From NCBI RefSeq assembly GCF_044810985.1, contig NZ_CP085242.1, forward strand, positions 1,364,001 through 1,428,000: 64,000 bases of DNA. Reading direction: 5' to 3'. Each line of letters starts with the position of its first letter. The first letter of the stretch is position 1. The DNA comes from Marinospirillum sp031581385 (GTDB taxonomy: Bacteria; Pseudomonadota; Gammaproteobacteria; Pseudomonadales; Halomonadaceae). Positions 33,219 to 42,953 of this stretch are shown here, in pieces. Below the pieces are notes generated by a model. It made no database searches. It saw only the letters and a list, made by a program, of their open reading frames with translations, and was not told the origin of the DNA. Both the position numbers and the translations under genes were made by a program.

Positions 33219-35822
33219 TCAGTGGCGGGCTTTTTCCTGCAGCCGATACAGCAACTCCAGTGCCTGACGGGGTGTTAGGTCATCCGGGCTAAGCTGGCTG
33301 ATTTCTTCCACCACCGGATGCGGTTGGCTGGCAAACATGTCCGGTTGCCAGGGCTGGGGTTCCGCATTGGGTTCCTTGGCCTGTAATGCGCGATCCTGCT
33401 GTTTGTCCAGGACTTCCTGTTTTTCCAACTGGGTCAAACGCTCACGGGCACGGTCGATGACTTCATCCGGCACTCCGGCCAGACGTGCGACCTGCAGGCC
33501 GTAACTCTGGCTGGCGGGTCCGGGTTCCACCTTGTGCATGAAAATCAGTTGTTCGGCGTATTCGCTGGCCGAAAGATGAACATTGGCAACCGTTTGCAGT
33601 TCATCGGCCAGGGTGGTCAGTTCGAAGTAGTGGGTGGCAAAAAGCGTCCAGGCTCCCAGTTGCGCCAGTTCTTCCGCACAGGCCCAGGCCAGGGAAAGAC
33701 CATCAAAGGTGGAGGTGCCCCGCCCCACTTCATCCATCAACACCAGGCTCTGACGGGTGGCATTGTGCAGGATGTTGGCGGTTTCGGTCATTTCCACCAT
33801 AAAGGTGGAGCGCCCGGAAGCTAGATCATCGGAAGCACCGATGCGGGTAAAGATGCGATCCACTGGCCCCAGGCTGGCACTGGCCGCCGGAACCGCTGAG
33901 CCGATGTAGGCCAGCAAGGTAATCAGGGCAATCTGGCGCATGTAGGTGGATTTACCCCCCATATTAGGGCCGGTGATCACCAGCATGCGGGTTTCGGGAT
34001 TGAATTCCAGATCATTGGCGACAAAGGGATCGGTCACCACCTGCTCGACCACAGGATGGCGACCCTCTTTGATCTGAATACCTTCCTGATCACTCAATAC
34101 CGGCAGACACCAGTTAAGAGTTTCCGCCCGCTCGGCCAGATTCTGCAGAACATCCAGTTGCGCCAGGGCGGCTGCGGTCATCTGCAAACTGCCCAGGTGT
34201 TCATTGAGGACATCGAGCAGTTCTTCATAAAGCTGTTTTTCACGAGTCAGCGCCCGGCTCTGGCTGGACAGCGCCTTGTCCTCAAAGACCTTCAGTTCCG
34301 GGGTAATGAAACGTTCGGCATTTTTCAGCGTCTGGCGGCGCTGGTATTCCACCGGAGCCTGATCCGACTGGGCACGGCTGATTTCAATGTAGTAGCCATG
34401 CACCCGGTTGTAGCCCACCTTGAGCGTGGACAAGCCGGTACGCTCTTTTTCTCGAACTTCCAGATCCAGCAGAAAACCCCCGGCATTGTCTTTCAGGGCT
34501 TTAAGCTCATCCAGTTCGTCATCATAGCCTGAGGCTATTACACCTCCATCCCGTATCACCACGGGGGGATTTTCCACGAGAGCCCGCTTGAGCTGATCGG
34601 CCAGCTCCGGCAGAGGCTCCAGTTGTTCATTCAGTTCGGCCAATAACGGAGCCTGCAAATCAGCCAACTGGTGTTTAAGCTCCGGCAAGGCCAGCAAAGC
34701 ATCCTTCAGGCGGGACAGGTCGCGGGGCCGCGCCGAACGCAGAGCCACGCGGGACAGAATTCGCTCCAGATCACCGATGGCTTTCAGGGGCTCACCCAGT
34801 TGCAATTCAAAGCTTTTACTCTGTAATTCCTGAAGTGCCTGCTGACGACCTTGCAAGCGGGCCTGATCACGCAGCGGACGATGCAACCAGCGGCGCAAAA
34901 GACGTGAACCCATGGGAGTGGCAGTGGCATCCAGCACCTGAAGTAGTGTGTGCTCACTACCACCGGCCAGATTGGTATCCAGCTCCAGATTACGGCGGCT
35001 GGCGGCATCCATGAGCACGGCTTCCTCTTCATCCTCCAGCACCAGGGAACGCAGATGCGGCAGGGCTGATTTTTGGGTTTCTTTGGCATATTCCAGCAGT
35101 GCCCCCGCAGCAGCCAGGGCAGGCTGGAGGTGATCACAACCAAAGCCCCGCAGATCCTGCACCCCGAACTGTTCGCAAAGCTTGCGCTGGGCTGTTTCAC
35201 GATCAAATTGCCAGGGCGGCAAACGCCGCAGCCCCCGAAAATCCTTCCAGGCAGCAGGTAACTGGGCGGTTTCATCCACCAGCAGTTCCGAAGGCGACAG
35301 CCGTGCCAGACCGGTTTCCACCTGAGTCTCATCCCGGGTTTCACTGACCACAAAACGACCACTGGCCAGATCCAGGCTGGCAAGGCCATAAGTGGATTCC
35401 CACTGAAACAGAGCCACCAGCAGATTGTCGCGCCTTTCATCCAGCAAGGCTTCATCGGTCAAAGTGCCGGGGGTGACAATACGCACCACCTGACGCTCCA
35501 CCGGCCCCTTGCTGGTGGCCGGATCACCCAGCTGCTCGCAAATGGCCACGGATAAGCCCGCCCTGACCAGCCGGGCCAGATAACCCTCGGCAGAATGATA
35601 AGGAATCCCGGCCATGGGAATCGGCTGACCGGCTGAAGATCCGCGTTGCGTCAGGGTGATGTCCAGCAAACGCGCCGCTTCCCTGGCGTCCTCAAAAAAC
35701 AGCTCGTAAAAATCACCCATACGGTAGAAAAGCAGAGTCGTCGGATACTCCCGCTTGATCTTGAGAAACTGACGCATCATAGGTGTGTGGTTGGAAAAAT
35801 CTTCTTGTGACTGACTCAACAA
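33219..35822 (-). CDS. mutS: DNA mismatch repair protein MutS
   Basis: An 867-residue mismatch-binding ATPase. The N-terminal mismatch-recognition domain contains the Phe-x-Glu motif (FYRMGDFYELF), followed by connector, lever and clamp domains, and the ABC-type ATPase with Walker A GPNMGGKSTYMRQ and the Walker B segment LVLMDEVGRGTSTFDG. The start is a TTG (35822 or 35819), set by AAGGGTG upstream and by the family N-terminus: the residues before the first ATG (DFSNHTPMM) are conserved in MutS. Confidence 0.96.
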   Translation of the reverse strand: MLSQSQEDFSNHTPMMRQFLKIKREYPTTLLFYRMGDFYELFFEDAREAARLLDITLTQRGSSAGQPIPMAGIPYHSAEGYLARLVRAGLSVAICEQLGDPATSKGPVERQVVRIVTPGTLTDEALLDERRDNLLVALFQWESTYGLASLDLASGRFVVSETRDETQVETGLARLSPSELLVDETAQLPAAWKDFRGLRRLPPWQFDRETAQRKLCEQFGVQDLRGFGCDHLQPALAAAGALLEYAKETQKSALPHLRSLVLEDEEEAVLMDAASRRNLELDTNLAGGSEHTLLQVLDATATPMGSRLLRRWLHRPLRDQARLQGRQQALQELQSKSFELQLGEPLKAIGDLERILSRVALRSARPRDLSRLKDALLALPELKHQLADLQAPLLAELNEQLEPLPELADQLKRALVENPPVVIRDGGVIASGYDDELDELKALKDNAGGFLLDLEVREKERTGLSTLKVGYNRVHGYYIEISRAQSDQAPVEYQRRQTLKNAERFITPELKVFEDKALSSQSRALTREKQLYEELLDVLNEHLGSLQMTAAALAQLDVLQNLAERAETLNWCLPVLSDQEGIQIKEGRHPVVEQVVTDPFVANDLEFNPETRMLVITGPNMGGKSTYMRQIALITLLAYIGSAVPAASASLGPVDRIFTRIGASDDLASGRSTFMVEMTETANILHNATRQSLVLMDEVGRGTSTFDGLSLAWACAEELAQLGAWTLFATHYFELTTLADELQTVANVHLSASEYAEQLIFMHKVEPGPASQSYGLQVARLAGVPDEVIDRARERLTQLEKQEVLDKQQDRALQAKEPNAEPQPWQPDMFASQPHPVVEEISQLSPDDLTPRQALELLYRLQEKARH

Positions 35823-35955
35823 TTCACCCTTTTTATTGCCAAAAAACCTGTGGAGGAGAACTATATCTTACTCGGCAGATTGCCGGTAGACACGACTGAC
35901 CCCAAAGCCTAACATCCAGACCGGTAAAGATCCTCTGATCGATAAAGGCTGAGAG

Positions 35956-36438
35956 ATGCAACGCAACCCAATGATTGAAAAACTGGCCACTTTGGCCCTG
36001 GCAAACAACTGGATGCTGGCCACGGCTGAATCCTGCACCGGTGGAGGTATTGCCAAGGCCCTGACGGAAGTGGCCGGGAGTTCCGCCTGGTTTGGTTATG
36101 GGTTGGTGACCTATTCCAACCAGGCCAAACAGCAGCTTCTGGGCGTTCAGGAAACCAGCCTGCAGGCCTTTGGTGCCGTCAGTGAACAGGTGGTGAAGGA
36201 AATGGTAGCCGGTGCCTGCAGGGTCAGTGGTGCTGACTTTGCTGTGGCAACCAGCGGTGTGGCTGGCCCCGGCGGCGGTTCTGCAGAAAAACCGGTGGGC
36301 ACTGTCTGGCTGGCCTGGGGTAACCTTCAGGAGCAGCAAGCCTGTTGCTGCCATTTTTCCGGCAATCGCCGCGACATACGTGAAGCCAGTATCGACACTG
36401 TCCTGGAGCAACTTTTGGACTTTCTGGAAAAAAAATAA
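35956..36438 (+). CDS. pncC: NMN amidohydrolase (CinA C-terminal domain protein)
   Basis: A 160-residue PncC/CinA-C domain protein that deamidates nicotinamide mononucleotide. TAESCTGGGIAKALTEVAGSSAWFGYG and the GVAGPGGGSAEKPVGTVWLAW segment are diagnostic. It is the stand-alone form without the N-terminal molybdopterin-like domain. It is upstream of recA, a common arrangement, and divergent from mutS across 133 bases. Confidence 0.93.
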   Translation: MQRNPMIEKLATLALANNWMLATAESCTGGGIAKALTEVAGSSAWFGYGLVTYSNQAKQQLLGVQETSLQAFGAVSEQVVKEMVAGACRVSGADFAVATSGVAGPGGGSAEKPVGTVWLAWGNLQEQQACCCHFSGNRRDIREASIDTVLEQLLDFLEKK

Positions 36439-36460
36439 CACCGCTTCTTTGCAATTAACA

Positions 36461-36490
36461 CTGGTAACCTATACAGTCTTTTTATAGAAT
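36461..36490 (+). promoter_or_regulatory. LexA box and -10 of recA
   Basis: CTGG-TAACCTAT-ACAG at 36461-36476 matches the SOS consensus CTGT-N8-ACAG with one mismatch, within a larger CACTGG...CAGTC symmetry. A -10-like TAGAAT follows at 36485-36490; the box covers the -35 region, the usual place for LexA repression. The recA ATG is 45 bases further. Confidence 0.8.
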
Positions 36491-36534
36491 CCAACTCAAG
36501 CAAACACTTCCACTTTTCGCAAGGATCTTCACTC

Positions 36535-37602
36535 ATGGCAATTGATGAAAACCGCCAGAAAGCCTTAACTGCAGCTTTAGGTCAGATTGAAAAACAATTC
36601 GGCAAGGGTGCGGTCATGCGCATGGGTGACCAACCCCGCGTGACCATGCCTTCCGTATCCACCGGTTCTCTGGGTCTGGATATCGCCCTGGGCATTGGCG
36701 GCCTGCCCTATGGCCGGGTGGTGGAAATCTACGGCCCGGAATCCTCCGGTAAAACCACGCTGACTCTTTCCGTTATTGCCCAGGCCCAGAAGCAGGGTAA
36801 GACTTGTGCCTTCATTGATGCCGAACATGCTCTCGACCCGGTTTATGCCGAAAAGCTGGGCGTGAATATTGATGACCTGCTGGTTTCCCAGCCGGACAAT
36901 GGCGAGCAGGCTCTGGAAATCACCGATTCCCTGGTGCGCTCCGGCGCAGTGGATGTTCTCGTGGTTGACTCGGTCGCCGCTTTGACGCCGCGTGCGGAAA
37001 TTGAAGGCGAAATGGGTGATTCCCACGTTGGTCTTCAGGCGCGTTTGATGTCTCAGGCACTACGCAAGATCACCGGCAACATCAAAAATGCCAACTGCCT
37101 GGTGGTTTTCATCAACCAGATTCGCATGAAAATCGGCGTCATGTTCGGTTCGCCCGAAACCACAACCGGTGGTAATGCCCTGAAATTCTACGCTTCAGTC
37201 CGCCTGGATATTCGCCGCATCGGTGCCGTCAAGCAGGGCGATGAAGTCACCGGTAATGAAACCCGTGTCAAGGTCGTCAAGAACAAGGTTTCCCCTCCCT
37301 TCAAGCAGGCCGAATTCCAGATTCTTTACGGCAAGGGCATCTACCATGCCGGTGAGGTGATTGATCTGGGTGTGCAGTGCAAGCTGGTGGAAAAAGCCGG
37401 TGCCTGGTACAGCTATCAGGGCACCAAGATTGGTCAGGGCAAGGCCAATGCCGCCCAGTACCTGGAAGACAACCCTGCCATCATGGAAGAAATCGAGGCG
37501 GGTATTCGTGATCAGTTGCTGACCAAACTGGAAGACAAAAAGCCCGCCGAAGCTGAAAAAGAGACGGCAGCCACGGACGAACTGCCACCGCTGGACGAAT
37601 AA
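36535..37602 (+). CDS. recA: Recombinase A
   Basis: A 355-residue RecA. Walker A GPESSGKTT, the catalytic Glu in FIDAEHALDP, the L1/L2 DNA-binding loops and the KNKVSPPFKQAEF motif are all present; the acidic C-terminal tail (about 328-355) is typical. It catalyses strand exchange and LexA cleavage. The upstream LexA box supports SOS induction. recX follows after 18 bases. Confidence 0.98.
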   Translation: MAIDENRQKALTAALGQIEKQFGKGAVMRMGDQPRVTMPSVSTGSLGLDIALGIGGLPYGRVVEIYGPESSGKTTLTLSVIAQAQKQGKTCAFIDAEHALDPVYAEKLGVNIDDLLVSQPDNGEQALEITDSLVRSGAVDVLVVDSVAALTPRAEIEGEMGDSHVGLQARLMSQALRKITGNIKNANCLVVFINQIRMKIGVMFGSPETTTGGNALKFYASVRLDIRRIGAVKQGDEVTGNETRVKVVKNKVSPPFKQAEFQILYGKGIYHAGEVIDLGVQCKLVEKAGAWYSYQGTKIGQGKANAAQYLEDNPAIMEEIEAGIRDQLLTKLEDKKPAEAEKETAATDELPPLDE

Positions 37603-37620
37603 AACCTCGGTGCCTGCAAA

Positions 37621-38133
37621 GTGGCTGATGCAGACCTTCAGGCATGGCAAAAAGGGCTCAGGGAAAGAGCCTTTCGACTTCTTGCCCGGCGTGAGCACAG
37701 CCGCAAGGAACTGGCCAGCAAGCTGCTGACCCCCCGCAACTCCCCCAGCAAGCACAAAATCCAGCCACCCCCTGAAGACCTGAGTCACCAGGAGATTCAG
37801 GATGAAATCGAACAGCTCCTGAACAAGCTGGAAGCCAATGATCTGCTGAGTGACGAACGCTTTGCGGAAACTCTGACCCGCCAATACCTGCGCAAGGGCA
37901 AAGGGCTTCTGGCTCTGCAGCAAGCCTACCAAGAGCACCAACTGGATTCTGAAATCACCCGCCCGCTACTCGACTGGCTCGCCCCCTTGTGGGAAGAGCA
38001 AGTCTGGCGGGTCAGAATCAAGCGTTTTGGTGACCAACCACCAGCTGACCAGAAAGAAGCCGCCAGAATGCAGCGGTTTCTGGCTTCACGGGGATTCACA
38101 CCCGAGCAGATCCGCAAAGTGGTTTTTCCATAG
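37621..38133 (+). CDS. recX: Regulatory protein RecX
   Basis: A 170-residue modulator of RecA filaments. RAFRLLARREHSRKELASKLL and the LSDERFAETLTRQYLRKGKG segment are family signatures. There is a loop rich in Pro and Lys (about 39-53). The start is a GTG with no strong ribosome site, suggesting coupling to recA translation. Confidence 0.92.
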   Translation: MADADLQAWQKGLRERAFRLLARREHSRKELASKLLTPRNSPSKHKIQPPPEDLSHQEIQDEIEQLLNKLEANDLLSDERFAETLTRQYLRKGKGLLALQQAYQEHQLDSEITRPLLDWLAPLWEEQVWRVRIKRFGDQPPADQKEAARMQRFLASRGFTPEQIRKVVFP

Positions 38134-38197
38134 AAAGGTTGCCTACAGTGACTGCGCAGCGGTAGGGTTATTCCTTTACCACCAATACTTGTATTCA

Positions 38198-40180
38198 ATG
38201 AAACCTCTAACACGCCTGCTTACATTCACACTGTTTGCCCTTTGGTCCGCCTTGAGTTGGGCCAATACTGAGCGTGTGGAGCTTTCTTATCTGGAAGACC
38301 CTCAGAGTCAGCTGGCTATCCAGGATGTATTGCAACTTGATCCCCAGGCTGACTTCACCCCCCTGAATCTCGACAGTGGCTATGTCAACCTGGGTGTTTC
38401 TTCCTCCAGCTTCTGGTTACAGCTGCAATTCTGCACGCCCTACCAGGAGGCCCAACCGGGTTATATTGAGTTTGGCTATTCCGGCTTGAGTCTGGTGGAA
38501 TTTTATAATGACCAGGGGGACTTGCTGACTCAAACCGGCAACTCCCTGCCTCTGGAAACCCGACCCATCATTAACCGCCACTTCAGTTTCCCCATAGAAA
38601 TGCAGGGCTGCTCAGACACCTATTATTTCCGAGTCAAATCATCCAATGTGCTGATTTTTCCACTCTATGTGCACACTCAGAACGAATCCGCACAACAGAC
38701 CATCCAAAACCATCTGGTTAACTTTACCTACTATGGTGCTCTTCTGGTGGTTACTCTCTACTTTTTTGTCTTTTCGCTGATCCTAAAAGAAAAATCCTTT
38801 TTCTATTACAGCATCGTCGCCGCCTTGCTTCTGGCTGCTCATTTTTCCGGTTATGGTTTTGCTCGTTTACTGCTCTGGCCGGAGGCCATCATCTGGGATC
38901 AAACGGCGGAAATGGTCTTTTATTGCCTCGCCGGGGCGGCAGCTATCGCTTTCACTCAAGAGTTTTTACAAACAGCCCGCCGACAACCTTACTTCCACCG
39001 GCTTTTCAACCTGCTGCTGGTGCTGTTTATAGTCCTGGGTTTTGCCATGGCCGTGGGACCTCAACTCCAATGGTCTTTAGCCTGGGTGGTTAACCTGATG
39101 CACGTGACGGGGCTGGCAGCCGCTTCGGGGGTGCTTGTAGCGGGCTGGCGGGCATATCGCCAGGGTGTTTCCAGCGCTTTGCTCTTCCTTCTGGCCTGGC
39201 TTTGCCTGTGGGGTGGAGTCGCTGTGCTGATCTTAACGGCAGCCGATTACCTGCCCGCCAACTACGCAACCTATAACGCCATTCAACTGGGTTCTTCTCT
39301 GGAACTGCTGCTTTTATCTCTGGCCCTGGGGCATCGACTTTATCTGCAGCGCCGGGACAAGGATAAAGCAATGCACCTCGCCGCTCAGGCCGATAAGGAC
39401 AGACGCGAGGCTCTGGAACAAACCAAGGAAGAACTGGAAGAGGCTGTTGCAGAAAAAACCCAACAACTGCAACTTTCTCTGGAAAAGGAGCAGGAACTCC
39501 ACCAGCAATTCCTGAGGCTCAGCGGACTGGTTTCCCATGAGTTCCGCAATCCCCTGTTCATCATTTTCGGGCATCTGGAATTACTTACCAATCGGGACAA
39601 AGAACCCTCGGTTCACCTCAAGGCCATCCATGAAGCAGCCATTCGCCTGAACGAACTGTTGGATCAATGGAGTCTGGGGAAGAAGGTGAACACCCAACTG
39701 CTGGATATCCAGTTTAAACCCTGCAACCTGTTGGATTTTGTGGAGGAGGTTCATCAACGAATTTCTGACCTTCATCCCGAACGCTCCATCCACAAAGAAG
39801 TGCCCAACTCCCTGCCTGCCTCTCTTTCAGTTCATGCAGACAGCAAACTTATGGATCTTGCTATTTTCAATTTGCTCGACAATGCTTGCAAGTATTCACC
39901 CCCTGACCAGCCTCTGCACCTGGGGCTGGCCTTTACCGAACAGGAGGCTGAAATTTATGTCAGGGATTTCGGTGAGGGCATTGCCTCTGAAGAACAGGAG
40001 CGAATTTTTTCTGATTACTACCGCACACAGCAAAAAGACAAGCAAACACCGGGGCTGGGGTTGGGACTGGCTTTGGTCAAGCGAATTGTTCAAGCCCACC
40101 GGGGGCAAATCACGGTCAGCAGTCAACCCGGTGAAGGCAGTTGTTTTTCCATACACTTGCCCCGACATTCAGGGGACTGA
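38198..40180 (+). CDS. 7TMR-DISM sensor histidine kinase
   Basis: A 660-residue membrane kinase. A cleavable signal peptide (about 1-22, ALSWA), an extracytoplasmic DISMED2-like beta domain (about 25-165), seven transmembrane segments (about 175-380), a coiled coil (about 382-440), HisKA with His447 in LVSHEFRNPL, and an HATPase domain (NLLDNACKYS, GEGIASEEQERIF, GLGLGLALVKRI). Such receptors are thought to bind carbohydrate-like ligands. No response regulator gene is adjacent. It interrupts the recA-recX-alaS order common in gammaproteobacteria. Confidence 0.9.
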   Translation: MKPLTRLLTFTLFALWSALSWANTERVELSYLEDPQSQLAIQDVLQLDPQADFTPLNLDSGYVNLGVSSSSFWLQLQFCTPYQEAQPGYIEFGYSGLSLVEFYNDQGDLLTQTGNSLPLETRPIINRHFSFPIEMQGCSDTYYFRVKSSNVLIFPLYVHTQNESAQQTIQNHLVNFTYYGALLVVTLYFFVFSLILKEKSFFYYSIVAALLLAAHFSGYGFARLLLWPEAIIWDQTAEMVFYCLAGAAAIAFTQEFLQTARRQPYFHRLFNLLLVLFIVLGFAMAVGPQLQWSLAWVVNLMHVTGLAAASGVLVAGWRAYRQGVSSALLFLLAWLCLWGGVAVLILTAADYLPANYATYNAIQLGSSLELLLLSLALGHRLYLQRRDKDKAMHLAAQADKDRREALEQTKEELEEAVAEKTQQLQLSLEKEQELHQQFLRLSGLVSHEFRNPLFIIFGHLELLTNRDKEPSVHLKAIHEAAIRLNELLDQWSLGKKVNTQLLDIQFKPCNLLDFVEEVHQRISDLHPERSIHKEVPNSLPASLSVHADSKLMDLAIFNLLDNACKYSPPDQPLHLGLAFTEQEAEIYVRDFGEGIASEEQERIFSDYYRTQQKDKQTPGLGLGLALVKRIVQAHRGQITVSSQPGEGSCFSIHLPRHSGD

Positions 40181-40201
40181 TTCTCACTGTATTCAGGCCG
40201 A

Positions 40202-40230
40202 TTATCATTTTTTTGCGAACCCCGTATAAT
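40202..40230 (+). promoter_or_regulatory. Probable sigma-70 promoter of alaS
   Basis: A -35 TTATCA (40202-40207, 4 of 6), a 17-base spacer and a perfect -10 TATAAT (40225-40230), 45 bases before the alaS ATG. Confidence 0.7.
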
Positions 40231-40274
40231 GGGCAACCAAAATACGCCAACCGCACACTTATTAGAGAGGCAAG

Positions 40275-42917
40275 ATGAAAAGCGCCGAAATTCGCGAGGC
40301 TTTCCTGAAGTTCTTTCAATCCAAAGGTCACACGGCTGTACCCTCCAGCTCACTGGTTCCTCAGGATGATCCCACTCTGTTGTTCACCAATGCCGGGATG
40401 AATCAGTTCAAGGACTGTTTTCTGGGTCTGGAGCATCGTGGCTATACCCGTGCCACCTCCACCCAGAAGTGTGTGCGGGCCGGCGGTAAGCACAATGACC
40501 TGGAAAATGTCGGTTACACCGCCCGCCACCACACTTTTTTTGAGATGCTGGGCAACTTCAGTTTCGGTGATTATTTCAAGGAAGAAGCCATTCATTTTGC
40601 CTGGGAGTTTCTGACAGGGGTTCTCAAGTTTCCTCAGGATAAACTCTGGATTACCGTTTACGCTTCAGACGATGAAGCCTATGCCATCTGGAACCAGAAA
40701 ATCGGCGTACCTGCCGAACGCATTATCCGCATTGGCGATAACAAGGGTGCGCCCTACGCTTCGGATAATTTCTGGGCCATGGGTGATACCGGCCCCTGCG
40801 GCCCCTGTACGGAAATTTTTTACGATCACGGTGAAGAGATCTGGGGTGGCCCACCCGGCACCCCGGAAGAAGACGGCGACCGCTATATTGAAATCTGGAA
40901 TGTGGTTTTCATGCAGTATAACCGCAGTGCCGATGGCAAAATGGAACCCCTGCCCGCGCCTTCGGTGGATACCGGCATGGGTCTGGAGCGTCTGTCTGCG
41001 GTACTCCAGGGCGTGCATTCCAATTATGAAATTGATCTTTTCCAGAATTTGCTGCAGGCCTGCGCTGAAGCCATCGGCTGTGAAAATGATTCTGCCCCTT
41101 CACTGCGCGTAGTGGCCGACCATATTCGTTCCTGCAGCTTTTTGATTGCTGATGGTGTTCTGCCCTCCAATGAAGGTCGCGGTTATGTGCTGCGCCGTAT
41201 TATTCGCCGAGCCTGCCGTCATGGCCACAAACTGGGGGCTGAAGGCAGCTTCTTCTACAAAATCGTTCCTGCCCTGGTCGCGGAAATGGGTGATGCTTTC
41301 CCCGAACTGAAGAAATACCAGGCGCATATCGAAAAGGCTCTGCAACTGGAAGAAGAACAGTTTGCCAAGACTCTGGATAAGGGCATGAAAATTCTGGAAC
41401 AGGATCTGGCCGAGCTTAAAGGCGAAGTGATTCCCGGCGAAGTGGCTTTCAAGCTTTATGACACCTATGGCTTCCCGCTGGATCTGACCGCAGACATTGC
41501 CCGTGAACGCTCACTGACCGTGGACGAAGCTGGCTTTGAAAAGGAAATGCAGTCCCAGCGTGAAAGAGCCAGAAGCGCCAGCCAGTTCGGTATTGATTAC
41601 AACGCTGTGGTGAAGGTGGATAAAGCTACCGAGTTTACCGGTTATGATGCGGCAGAAGATGAGGGCAAAATTCTGGCTCTTTATCGTGACGGTCAAGCGG
41701 TCGAGCGACTGAATGAAGGTGAAGAAGGTCTGGTTGTACTGGATCAAACCCCCTTCTATGCCGAGTCCGGTGGTCAGGTCGGCGATACTGGCCATCTGCT
41801 GACTGATAGCAATCGCTTTGATGTTCGCGATACCACCAAGGCCGGTGAAGCTCATGTTCACCAGGGTATTCTTGCTGAAGGCAGCCTGCAGGTCGGACAA
41901 ACTGTGACGGCCCGAGTGGACAACTCCATCCGCCACAAGACCCGCTTGAATCACTCAGCGACTCACCTGTTGCATGCCGCATTGCGCCAGGTTTTGGGCG
42001 AAGGTGTTCAACAAAAAGGCTCTCTGGTGGATTCCCAGCGCCTGCGCTTTGACTTCAGCCATAATGAGCCGGTCAAACCCGAACAGCTGGCTGAAATCCA
42101 GCAGCTGGTCAATGCCCAAATTCGCGCCAACACCCCAACACAAATCGAATTACTGGATCTGGAAAGCGCTAAAGCCAAGGGAGCCATGGCTTTGTTTGGG
42201 GAAAAATATTCCGATGAAGTGCGGGTGTTGAGCATGGGCACCGAACAGGCAGGCCAGCCCTTTTCCATTGAGCTGTGTGGCGGCCTGCATGTTGAACGCA
42301 CCGGTGATATTGCCTTGATGCACATCACCAGTGAAACCGGTATTGCTTCCGGTGTTCGTCGGATTGAAGGCGTGACCGGAGAAGCTGCACTGAATTTCCT
42401 GCTGGATCGTGAACAGCAGCTGGAGCAGGCAGCGGCGCAATTGAAAACCCGCCCTGAACAGCTTTTGGAACGCCTGGAAAGCCAGCAGGAGCGCACTCGT
42501 CAGCTGGAAAAAGAAGTCCAGCAACTCAAGAAAAAACTGGCCTCCGGCACGGGCAGTGACCTGACCGCCGGAGCCCAAGAAATCGGTGGCTTCAAGGTAC
42601 TGGCCACCCAGATTGAAGGCGCAGACATGAAAACTCTGCGCGAGTTGATGGATCAGCTCAAACAAAAGCTGGCACCCGCAGCCGTGGTGCTGGCAGCAGT
42701 TGAAGGCAACAAGGTTAGCCTGGTCGCCGGTATGTCCGGTGATGCCAAAGATCGGCTGCATGCCGGCAAGCTGGTTAATCATGTTGCCCAGCAAGTCGGC
42801 GGCAAGGGTGGCGGACGCCCCGACATGGCACAGGCCGGTGGCACAGATGCCGCCAGCCTGCCAGACGCCCTGGCATCGGTACACGCCTGGGTGGCTGAAC
42901 AACTGGGTCAGGATTAA
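40275..42917 (+). CDS. alaS: Alanyl-tRNA synthetase
   Basis: An 880-residue class II synthetase. Catalytic core with FTNAGMNQFKDCFLG and RHHTFFEMLGNFSFGDYF, editing domain with the zinc ligands HSATHLLH and CGGLH, and the C-terminal oligomerisation/C-Ala domain ending in GKGGGRPDMAQAGG. Length is typical (E. coli 876). It lies before lysC and csrA, an order conserved in pseudomonads. Confidence 0.98.
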   Translation: MKSAEIREAFLKFFQSKGHTAVPSSSLVPQDDPTLLFTNAGMNQFKDCFLGLEHRGYTRATSTQKCVRAGGKHNDLENVGYTARHHTFFEMLGNFSFGDYFKEEAIHFAWEFLTGVLKFPQDKLWITVYASDDEAYAIWNQKIGVPAERIIRIGDNKGAPYASDNFWAMGDTGPCGPCTEIFYDHGEEIWGGPPGTPEEDGDRYIEIWNVVFMQYNRSADGKMEPLPAPSVDTGMGLERLSAVLQGVHSNYEIDLFQNLLQACAEAIGCENDSAPSLRVVADHIRSCSFLIADGVLPSNEGRGYVLRRIIRRACRHGHKLGAEGSFFYKIVPALVAEMGDAFPELKKYQAHIEKALQLEEEQFAKTLDKGMKILEQDLAELKGEVIPGEVAFKLYDTYGFPLDLTADIARERSLTVDEAGFEKEMQSQRERARSASQFGIDYNAVVKVDKATEFTGYDAAEDEGKILALYRDGQAVERLNEGEEGLVVLDQTPFYAESGGQVGDTGHLLTDSNRFDVRDTTKAGEAHVHQGILAEGSLQVGQTVTARVDNSIRHKTRLNHSATHLLHAALRQVLGEGVQQKGSLVDSQRLRFDFSHNEPVKPEQLAEIQQLVNAQIRANTPTQIELLDLESAKAKGAMALFGEKYSDEVRVLSMGTEQAGQPFSIELCGGLHVERTGDIALMHITSETGIASGVRRIEGVTGEAALNFLLDREQQLEQAAAQLKTRPEQLLERLESQQERTRQLEKEVQQLKKKLASGTGSDLTAGAQEIGGFKVLATQIEGADMKTLRELMDQLKQKLAPAAVVLAAVEGNKVSLVAGMSGDAKDRLHAGKLVNHVAQQVGGKGGGRPDMAQAGGTDAASLPDALASVHAWVAEQLGQD

Positions 42918-42953
42918 TTCACAAGTAACCCAATACAACCCAAAAGGATCTCT

